Part shown: positions 56,369 through 64,000 of the stretch, piece by piece
Layout of the letters: the number at the start of each line of letters is the position of its first letter
Numbering within the stretch: the stretch's first letter is position 1
Source of the DNA: Rehmannia glutinosa
Taxonomy: Eukaryota; Streptophyta; Magnoliopsida; Lamiales; Orobanchaceae
NCBI GenBank assembly: GCA_016081115.2
Contig: JABTTQ020001494.1
Span: 124,001-188,000 of the forward strand
Direction of reading: 5' to 3'
Length of the DNA stretch: 64,000 bases
Position numbers and translations under genes: made by a program
Notes under the pieces: generated by a model
Databases searched by the model: none
What the model was told of the DNA's origin: nothing
What the model saw: the letters and a program-made list of their open reading frames with translations, nothing else

Positions 56369-56520
56369 CTTATAGTCCGATAGTGGCCTGTTTAGCTTGA
56401 AGTCCGCTAGGGTTAGGGTTAGGTTCGCAATATACTAGCCCGTTTAATAGTGTACCGTTTATTAAAACATTAAACTAGGCAGCCCTATAGGGCTAAGGAC
56501 AGTCTGTTTAAAATCTATAA

Positions 56521-57680
56521 TGGTAGGGACCAGATTTCTTTAGAAATTGCAGTGAATGACTTGAAGAGTAAAAAATTGGACTTGAAAACCGCAAAAAAAA
56601 AAACAAAAAAAAACAGGGTAATGTCATTTGGAATGCAACTGTCAACATTTTAAACCTGTTGTTTTTTTTTTTTTTTTTTTTTTTGAGGAAAAATGGGATT
56701 TTAAGATACAATAAATTCCGATAGTGGGTTCTGTATCATTTTAATCGAATATATATCTGGGCCTCGGTCGTGTTTTAAAACTGAATAAAAATAAAATTGG
56801 TAGAATAGAAAAGGGGAAAAAACCCACCAATATTTATATAGCTGATACAGTTAAATAAATCGAGGTTCCAACATATATCTTGATCTCTTGATTAACTTTT
56901 GAGATAAAATTATATTTTGTTAAAATAGAAAAAAATATTAAATTTTAAAAAATAAAAATGATTGGAAAAATTTCACGCTAAAATATTTTTTGATATATTT
57001 GTATGTCAAAAACAGATAAAAACGAAAATATTATGAATATTAAAAAAGAAAAAGAAAATGATAATATAAATATTCATAATGTATATATTCAAATTTGGAA
57101 AACTATTTTGTTTTTTATATAATTATAATTAAAGTACCTTAATAGTTGACTACCAAAAAAAATAAAAAACTACCATTTCAATAATAATCAATATTTTCTT
57201 TATTGTAGAGATTTTAATTACTTTTTGTAGTAGTCGCAAATGGGCGGAAAAATTTCACGCTACAATTTTAAGAGACTTCTATATATATTAAAGACAGAGA
57301 ATACATGAATAGTATAATCGTCAGTTTTAATTAAAATGACTAAAAACATAATTTTGAAAATACATGGCTATTTTTCATTTTCACAAAATTTAAATGTCCA
57401 ATTTGATCTATTACCACTATTAAATATGATTAAATAGGATTTGTAACTTATTGATTAGAATATTGATGTTTTTACAAAACTCATTCAAGATATTAAACTT
57501 ACAGGGCTGGTTCGGGTATTAAAACCGAATAAAAATAAAATTGGTAGAATAGAAAAGGGTTTTACCAATATTTATATATCACTGATACGGTTAAATAAAT
57601 CAAGGTTCAAAGATATCTCCTGATCTCTTGAGATCTTTTGAGATAAAATTGTATTTTGTTAACGATTTTAATAAACCCCG
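56521..57680. repeat. Repeat family R, copy II right part and copy III
   Basis: 56521-57120 resumes copy II (CAGATTTCTTTAGAAATTGC through CGCTAAAATATTTTTTG). 57121-57680 starts the family again (AATTAAAGTACC, GGGCGGAAAAATTTCACGCT, TTAAAGACAGAGAATACATG, GATACGGTTAAATAAATC). Copy III lacks the middle section between ACTTACAGGG and CTGGTTCGGG. Confidence 0.65.
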
Positions 57681-58910
57681 CCGCGTTCTAAAATTTAATG
57701 TAAACATGTAGTTGTTTTCAGTATAATTATTTAAAATTTAATTCGTTAATTCAACTAAATTAAACAATTTTAGGATATAAATTTGGAATATATTTATGAG
57801 CATAGTTGCCCAGTAGTAAAGGTCATAGAAACATCAATGAAAATCAGATTTTTCGCCAACCATATATTTTAAGATTCGCAGAAGTGAGTTAAAAACAAAT
57901 AAAAAATTTGACAAACAAATAAAAAATAAAACTGTGCACACACACTTAACAAATAACACACACACATATATATACATATATAATATATATAGTAGATTTG
58001 ATAGATTTATAAATACTAAATGGAAAATCAAAATAATAACTTCAAGTTGCAGTATTATAATCATAACTTGAGAAATGAAGAGAGAATGATTACACTAGTA
58101 TTTGACCAGTAAATAATTCTTTTTCAGAGTAGCCGGAGTAAATTTTCTTTTCTTTTCCTTTTTTTTTCCGCAACAATAGAATGAGTATATTAGGACTGTC
58201 GACTTTATTATATAGATGGTAATGTGAAAGAAACCCTAACAATATTGGGCCCACTATTGGGCTAAACTGGCATCCTTCCTTTCTTTTGTAACAAGGCTTT
58301 ATTCACCGTTAGCCCAATTCGAACCTGGGATTGGGCCACTATCAAGTTATTATCTAAACTAGTAAAAATTAGTACGTCAAAAGATGACATGTAAAATGTA
58401 ATACTTTTTTTTGAGTGGACATGTAAAATGTAATATAGTACATATGTAATAAATTCAAACGTGAATGCAAAGGACTCGACTAAATTTGCATCAGATATAC
58501 TTAATAATCAGACCCTAAAATGTTTGGAATAAACATAAATTATATCTGTTGGATTGCATCTTAAAAATTAATTTGGGGCTGTCCTTGTTAATTTTCCTTT
58601 TTTTTGTCTTACTTTAAGTAAATAATATTTGGTATATATTGTAAAATACGAGCTGTGATTTTTCATGCTATAAACATGTGCCAAATCCTGTATATTGCTG
58701 AAATATAATAAACAACAAGACGTGTCCAAAATAAATAAATAAACAACAAGACACTATATTATATATTATATAACTTTTAGACTATATGTAGCCAAAAGTT
58801 AAATTGATTCAGTTTAACCAAAAACGAAAAAATCGATTAATTGCCCTCCTAAATTACAATGTACAATTATAGCACTTAATGTAACAAGGAGTTACAATGA
58901 GATGAAAATA
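57681..58910. other. Intergenic, downstream of the DLNxP gene
   Basis: AT-rich with a short CA/TA microsatellite at 57945-57990. No recognisable element or coding region. The 3' UTR and polyadenylation site of the neighbouring gene should fall near 58600-58910. Confidence 0.55.
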
Positions 58911-60415
58911 CTATAAAACAATGCTTTCATAATTATCCGGTTGCTGAAAATTTTTCACCACAGCACTCCTCATGGATTTAGTTTTCATTAAATCTCTCCT
59001 CCTCCTTCGAGCTTCAGCAAATCTGGCTCGTTTATCAGCATGGACCCTACTCGCATCCAACGGCTGGGATAGGTTCGCTCCAAAATCCTCTACAGCCGGG
59101 ATGTTAAGATCAATCCCAAGGGGGCCCACATGGTCGACCGATGCAGGCCCATCATTGGATGAGCATAAACGGGTTGGGATTGGGCCAACCGAATATTGAA
59201 ACTGCTGTTGCACCGTCGGATCTACAGGCACCATATGGATCCGATAATGTTGATTTAATTCGGTTTTATGATTCATCCCAGCACTTATTTCCATTTGGGG
59301 CACTTCCTTTCTTGGGGAAGTATTTAGCTTCTGTGTAATTATTGAAAAAGGTAACTGAATAATTCTAAATATTAAAAAGAAAGCAGTAAAATATAAAATT
59401 ACCACATAAAAATAGTGACAATTCGTAATTTAATACCTCCTGTTTCATTGCTTTTAATTCTGAATTAAAGGCCATCAACTTGTTGTAATGTTTCGTCACA
59501 TTTTCTATCTCCTGTTTTAAATGACAGAAACCAAAAGGCTAAGATGAAACCCAAAACAGTAAATTTGCACAGAGAAAGGATAAGATTATGTGTGAAAAAA
59601 TCAAGATCAAGAAAAAGACAATTTCTGTTAATAATATGAATTTACAAACTCACCCTTCTAAGCAAGTCACCGCTTTGAGTTAATCCTTCTATAATATTCA
59701 TATACTCCTCCCTTGACTGCAAATCAATGGTAAAAATTGTAAATAAAGAGAAAAGCTTAGAGGAGGGGTAGTTACAGATAATACGGGAGCCAAAAATACA
59801 GGGGAGGTGAAAATGGCTAAAATTAAGGAATTAAAACAGATTCCAAGCCAAAAAACAACTTGCCATAACTCTTGAGAAACAACAGAAAAATCCAATAACT
59901 GCAGAAAGAACGTTTTCCTCTTCTTCATTTTTTTTAATTTTTTTTCCCAAGTAAAAACTTAAAACTAACTGTTCTGCAATTAAAGTAAACGGAGTGAGAT
60001 GAAAAACACATACTCTTTTCTTGGAAGATTTCCTTGACGAATGCTTAGACTTCTCATCAGATTCACTGGGCGAGAAAGAGAGTGGCGTGTCAGGACTAGC
60101 GGTGGTGCGTGTGGCGTCGCCGCCTTTCTCCACCACCACCACCTCAACCGCTTTGATGTGCGACCTTCTCTCTTCAATTCCGTTTTCCGTTCTCCGAACC
60201 GGAGACGAGGGTTTGTGAGGTAATGGTGGATCCTCATCCAAGCAAGATCTCCTCCTCCTGCATCTCCAATTGAAATTTGCCAGAGATTCAGATAAGGAGA
60301 CTAGAGTTCTGAGATCGAGTAGGATTTGAGAAACAATAATTTCATCCTCTGTAGCAGAATCTAACAGAGAGCTCTCTTTACTGGTGCTGCTGCTCGTACT
60401 TTTGCTCTGGTTCAT
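58911..60415 (-). CDS. Uncharacterised DLNxP-motif (EAR-like) nuclear protein, 4 exons, 319 aa
   Basis: Exons on the minus strand: 60415-60014, 59716-59654, 59511-59437 and 59330-58911. All junctions are phase 0 with GT donors (GTATGT, GTGAGT, GTATTA) and AG acceptors. The protein has a Ser-rich N-terminus with ILLDLRTLVSLSESL (residues 31-45), an Arg cluster (51-56), a Ser/Lys-rich stretch, a helical coiled segment (135-180: REEYMNIIEGLTQSGDLLRR and beyond), then LGIDLNIPAVEDFG with DLNIP at 254-258, a DLNxP type repression motif, and a basic KRARFAEARRRRRDLMKTKS (280-299) that may act in nuclear import. DLNxP motifs recruit TOPLESS-type corepressors in other plant proteins, so a transcriptional role is plausible. 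I do not recognise the family. Exon phasing and lack of stops argue strongly for a real gene. Confidence 0.85.
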
Positions 60416-60540
60416 TGTTTTCTTCTTCTTTTTTTATCTTCTCTCTTCAACTTTCTTCTTCGTTTCCCTCTTTTTTTCTCTTGAGAAAAATCTCTGAATG
60501 TCTTCTGTTTTATTTTGTGATAAGGAGAATGGCAATGTGG

Positions 60541-60575
<35 letters not shown>

Positions 60576-61195
60576 GAGAAAAGGGCGGGTTTGGAGAGTC
60601 GGAGTGGGAGGGTTTTTTTATTTTTTTAATAAGGGAAATCCATGGGAGAGAGGGGAGTGGCTGTTGCCACGTGTCGGTCAATTAGAGATTGAGGGTCTTC
60701 TAGGGTTTATGCCATATATGGTGTGATCTTATGAGCTTTGGGGCAGTAGGCCCGCGTGTGAACCCAATCAATGTCATTATTATACCAATAATAGTCTACT
60801 AATAAAAATCACGATTAATATCAAATAAAAGTATTTACTATTTTCGAAAGTTATTTCGAAGAAGATTTGTTGTAAGTTCGTTTAATGATTTGAAATATTT
60901 GAATTGGAGTTAATACGATTGAGAAATTAGTGTTTTTTGGCTCCAAAACTTGCTCTTCATCCGGCATAGGTCATTTTTCTTTTTCTTTTCTTCTTCTTGG
61001 TGTTTCAAAGATTTAAAGTCAATTTATAATAGTTTTGTCTAAATATTTAATTAAAGAGATAATGTTTATTTGTAAGTCATGAGATAGTTTTCTGTCACTG
61101 GTGAAATTCAGAAATATATTTACCACCATTGGTGAAGTTTAAGGATAACACATTTTCCATTAAAATTAGTAGGGCTAGTTACAGAAATTAGCTCT
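60416..61195. promoter_or_regulatory. 5' UTR and promoter region of the DLNxP gene
   Basis: Pyrimidine-rich on the minus strand, with a (GA)n tract on the plus strand at 60546-60576 (CT on the sense strand), common in plant 5' leaders. A CCACGTGTC G-box-like sequence lies at about 60668-60676. No TATA box could be assigned. The rest to 61195 is AT-rich with no gene. Confidence 0.5.
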
Positions 61196-61251
61196 GAGAT
61201 ATAATCTAATTACAAACAACCAAGTTATCTTTTAAAATTACGAAATCCCGC

Positions 61252-61980
61252 TGTAACACAAATTTTTATTTTCTGCGAATAAATAAACAAGAAAAACCAT
61301 ACGAATTAAATTTGTATAAATCAGAATATCAAAGGGTTACAATCTCTTGAATTCCTCTAATTCTTTTCTTCAAGAACAGAATAGTCTGAATTTGAGACTT
61401 TGGAGATGAACTATTTAGCTTGATCTTTCCCAAACTTAAATTTAACTTTGACTAACGTTAATTCAAGGGCGTAACGGCTTACTCCCGAATGAAATGTTAT
61501 GATTTAAGCACACTCTGCGATGAAACGTCTGGAATTACGGCTTGAACACCGTGGACCTCCTTGGATTTGTGAGTTGAGAGAATTTCCTCCAACGTTTTCC
61601 TTGCTTAGATTTCTTCTCTACGAATTTGTATGTCTGTGAATTATGAAATGAACCTCTATTTATAGGTGTAGGATGAGAATTCTTGTCATAATTGCCGAAT
61701 GAAACAGGGTGATTTGATTGGTCGATCATGATTTGTTTTGTATATCTTGCTATAATTAAAAGATTGTGATTTGACTTGATTTATTTACCCAAACATTGGT
61801 AAATTACTTTCTTATTAGCACCTATCTTGCTATAATTAAAAGATTGTAATTTGATTTGATTTATTTACCCAAACATTGGTAAATTACGTTCTTATTTGCA
61901 CGATCTTGTCTTGATTGCCAAGATTGAAGATTTTAACGCTTGGCAAAATTTGACAGTAAATTTAGGTGTCTTATCCGCAC
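61252..61980 (-). mobile_element. Solo LTR related to the Tat element
   Basis: TGTAACACAAATTTTTATTT and the following sequence match the inner end of the Tat LTRs (26881 and 39411), including AACAAGAAAAA, TTCTTTTCTTCAAGAACA and a minus-strand TATAAATAGAGG near 61652. The outer half has diverged and contains an 80-bp tandem duplication (61743-61822 and 61823-61902). A direct repeat of about 47 bases, not 5, flanks it (61203-61251 and 61993-62041). Confidence 0.65.
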
Positions 61981-62041
61981 CCTAGAAATTTAATCTAATT
62001 ACAAAACAACCAAGTCACTTTTTAAAATTACAAATTCTCGC

Positions 62042-62344
62042 TGTTGTTTATAGCTTACACAACTACATTCTCAAAAGGCTTCAAGGGAATGTAATTGTTA
62101 GATTAATACAAACCTCAAAGAAGCATCTTTGATTTGCAAAAATAACTAGAACTATTTTGCAATTAGCCTAAACATCGGAGGTAACTTTTGTTATTCACCC
62201 GTATTTGTATTAGCTATTTAAAATGTAAAAATTTGAGTTTTTCATACTAGTAGGACTGGGGGTTGTATTCAGCATTATTTGATCAATAAAGAATAATAAA
62301 CAAGAAAAGCATATTAAAAAGAGACCATGTTACCATAAAGTACA
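62042..62344. other. Intergenic, no gene seen
   Basis: AT-rich. It may contain the unrecognised left end of the hAT element to the right. Confidence 0.5.
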
Positions 62345-63165
62345 TTAGGAATATAAGTGAAATATTTTAACCATTTTAATCCCATTTGAAATAGTTGGTC
62401 CTAAAGTAGCACAAGACATGAGATATCTAAAAAGTAGTGCAATTTTAACACAACGATCTACAACTAAAACTGATGTAGGATAATAGACACCGGATAATTC
62501 TTCGGTAGCATCTTTAAAAACCTTTAAAAGTTGACATAAATTAGAGCATGCATCCCATTGATTGGGAAATAAAACTATGCCACATTGTTGATCGGCAAAA
62601 AATGAACATAAAGCTTCTCTATGTTGATAACTATCATTTATCATTTCATATGTAGAATTCCAACGTGTTGGCACATCGGACGAGAATTTTCTTGGGTACA
62701 ATTCATTATTTTTACAATATCTAGCCCATTTTTTCAAAACAGAAGAATATCTTGATAAATATAAAAGCGCATTTCTAATAGGTGCAATTTCTTCTTTCAA
62801 AGTAGCTAAACCATCTTGAACACATAAATTAATAATATGACATATACAACGAACATGAAAAAATTTACCACTAATAGAAGGTTCACAAATATTAATAAGT
62901 GATTGTAAACTAGCTGTATTAGCAGTAGCATTATCAAATTAAATTGAATTTTTTTTGTAACTAAGTCATATTCTTGTAAAATAGTATGAATTTTATGAGA
63001 AATATTAATAACGGTATGTTCAACATTAAAATCTCTATATGCAATTAAACGTTTTTGCAAAGTCCATGAATCATCAACCCAATGACATGTAATTCCCATA
63101 TAAAATCTTCTTTGCCAATGGTCACTCCATACATAAGACCGGTTTCGGTTAAAATCGGCCACCAA
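62345..63165 (-). pseudogene. hAT transposase (RICESLEEPER-like), decayed
   Basis: The upstream piece (62806-63165) includes MGITCHWVDDSWTLQKRLIA, matching the catalytic-domain segment of plant hAT transposases (GYMCVTAHWID..W.LQKRI). The downstream piece (62345-62800) has the signature SSDVPTRWNSTYEMINDSYQ preceded by EIAPIRNALLYLSRYSSVLK. A frameshift with an in-frame stop near 62940 separates them. The BED zinc finger and the C-terminal dimerisation domain are missing. The right terminus of the element follows at about 63430. Confidence 0.8.
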
Positions 63166-63239
63166 CGGTCACAATGTGACCATTGGTAATTCAAAATCCA
63201 AAATTCAAATTCAAATATTTTGGTTTGTTTTAAAAAAAA

Positions 63240-63430
63240 TAGAAACCCGCCGGTTTAACCGTTATAACCGGCGGTGTCCGGTTTTGAATTTTCGGAACCG
63301 TAACCTAACCTTATAAATAAGGTTTACGGTTCCGGTTCGAACCGAAACCGGGGTCAACGGTTTTCGAACCTTTGACCACTGTTCAAAACCGCCGGCTTGC
63401 CAGTTCGGTTCGAACCGTTGAACACGTCTA
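63240..63430. mobile_element. Right terminal region of the hAT element
   Basis: Repeated CCGGTT/AACCGG motifs and a terminus reading, on the minus strand, TAGACGTGTTCAACGGTTCG. Subterminal repeats of this sort bind hAT transposases. The left terminus and target duplication were not found. Confidence 0.5.
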
Positions 63431-63439
63431 GTTGGAGGG

Positions 63440-63560
63440 GAGGGAATAAATTTCAAAGAAACTGAAAGATATAGGGTTCAAACCTTGGTCAACACCCTTA
63501 CAAAGGGTAAGTGATACCACGTGAGCTACAAGCTCGTGGTAACCTCATCACCAGCTGCAC
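63440..63560 (-). mobile_element. Probable tRNA-derived SINE
   Basis: On the minus strand an A-box-like TAGCTCACGTGG (63517-63528) is followed 43 bases later by a B-box-like GGTTTGAACCC (63474-63484), the internal promoter layout of tRNA-derived SINEs. It does not fold as a complete tRNA. The 3' tail and target duplication were not identified. Confidence 0.45.
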
Positions 63561-63730
63561 ACTACCCAAACACACAAAAAAGGAAATTAAAATAAAGGAC
63601 GAGGCGAGGGAAAAGAGGAACAGTCTTTTACTGAAAATTCAGCTCAAGTTAATTTGGTTAAACAAATGAAGTTTCAGTAGATTAGATCGAATACGATAAA
63701 AATAAAAAATGGACAATTTAGGAACTTAAA

Positions 63731-64000
63731 CTAAGACATTCTCTGTTTCTTCGACTTCTTGTTACCAATAATAAAGTCATCATCTGTTTCGTCTTCCGAA
63801 GATTCATCCTTGCTCTTGCGTTTCTTCGACTGCCGGGATGCCACTTTAGAGACGGGCGTTTTCTTTTTCTGAGTAGAAACAGGGGATTTCGCTGATTTCT
63901 TTTCGATGGAAACAGAGCCGGGTTTCTTCTTAACAGTAACAATACTTTTCATCGGTGAAGTGAGCTTTTGCTGCTGTGCTTTCTTGAGTTTTCTGTCGAA
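63731..64000 (-). CDS. C-terminal part of a lysine-rich, probably nuclear protein (continues beyond window)
   Basis: One open frame of 89 codons runs from the window edge to TAG at 63731-63733. The residues are highly basic with acidic patches: FDRKLKKAQQQKLTSP, KKKPGSVSIEKKSAKSPVST, SRQSKKRKSKDESSEDETDD and NKKSKKQRMS. Several KKRK-type clusters look like nuclear localisation signals. Low-complexity tails of this type occur in chromatin and nucleolar proteins, but no domain is visible here and I do not name a family. The start codon lies to the right of the window. Confidence 0.6.
   Translation of the reverse strand, partial: FDRKLKKAQQQKLTSPMKSIVTVKKKPGSVSIEKKSAKSPVSTQKKKTPVSKVASRQSKKRKSKDESSEDETDDDFIIGNKKSKKQRMS

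Larger units (their letters stand above)
44041..56520. mobile_element. hAT-like element expanded to 12.5 kb by a nested MULE and tandem amplification
   Basis: The left end AGAGATGTTAAATGG and the right end, read inverted (TTATAGATTTTAAACAG), are similar, and both subterminal regions are rich in GGCCC/TAGCCC words. The flanks TGATAGGT and TGGTAGGG match at 6 of 8 positions, and repeat family R continues across the insertion. Inside lie about 500 bases of hAT left arm, the MULE at 44546-46538, the tandem array, and the hAT right arm (56369-56520). Confidence 0.6.

Noticed and set aside
56405..56425. Telomere-like GGGTTAGGGTTAGG as an interstitial telomere
   Set aside because: Only two to three units and not the plant TTTAGGG repeat. 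It lies within the hAT right arm and is probably chance.
63440..63560. A functional tRNA gene
   Set aside because: A- and B-box-like words are present, but no acceptor stem, anticodon arm or full cloverleaf can be formed. A SINE fits better.
1..64000. A prokaryote-type defence, biosynthetic or toxin-antitoxin system
   Set aside because: No such gene families were seen. All recognisable proteins are plant TE proteins, plant gene fragments or plant host genes.

Overview
This is nuclear DNA from a flowering plant, almost certainly a dicot. It is AT-rich and packed with plant-type mobile DNA: Ty3/gypsy LTR elements of the Tekay/Del and Tat lineages, solo LTRs, Mutator-like elements (MULEs), hAT elements and MITEs, a Helitron end and a probable SINE. 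Host genes are sparse. One intact multi-exon gene lies at 58.9-60.4 kb, and the 3' end of a second runs off the right edge. No prokaryotic system, CRISPR array, rRNA or tRNA gene was seen.

Layout. 1-10688: a minus-strand chromovirus (Tekay/Del type) with a roughly 4.1 kb LTR. The 3' LTR is cut by the window start, the gag-pol region is broken, and the 5' LTR fills 6601-10688. 10689-24425: TE-derived sequence containing two copies (12661-15354 and 21391-24355) of a segmental duplication full of MITEs. Between the copies lies a degenerate MULE-like region with gene-like exons (a GFGSLL-type exon and a FAR1 DNA-binding domain) that is interrupted by a solo LTR (16122-17615). 24425-26880: an interspersed repeat family split by another solo LTR (24654-26141). 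26881-40373: a complete but decayed 13.5 kb minus-strand Tat-lineage element flanked by a 5-bp duplication (GTCAT). It carries an antisense plant-mobile-domain ORF and is itself interrupted by a third solo LTR and a hAT MITE. 40374-43540: minisatellite and MITEs. 44041-56520: a hAT-like element that received a MULE (44546-46538) carrying SKP1 and Ulp1 fragments. Part of that nest was then amplified into an eight-unit tandem array of about 1.39 kb per unit with a dimeric higher-order pattern. 56521-58910: the repeat family again, then intergenic DNA. 58911-60415: a host gene for a 319-residue DLNxP-motif (EAR-like) protein. 61252 to about 61980: another LTR. 62345-63430: a decayed hAT transposase. 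63731-64000: the end of a lysine-rich host protein gene.

The most interesting signals are: the higher-order tandem array; clustered CAG/CTG-to-CG-type edits that look like a sequencing or assembly artefact and may cause many of the apparent frameshifts; and a solo LTR holding seven hairpins whose stems co-vary around a constant loop. I did not find a convincing new biochemical system. The value of the window lies in nested-TE archaeology and structured LTR RNA.
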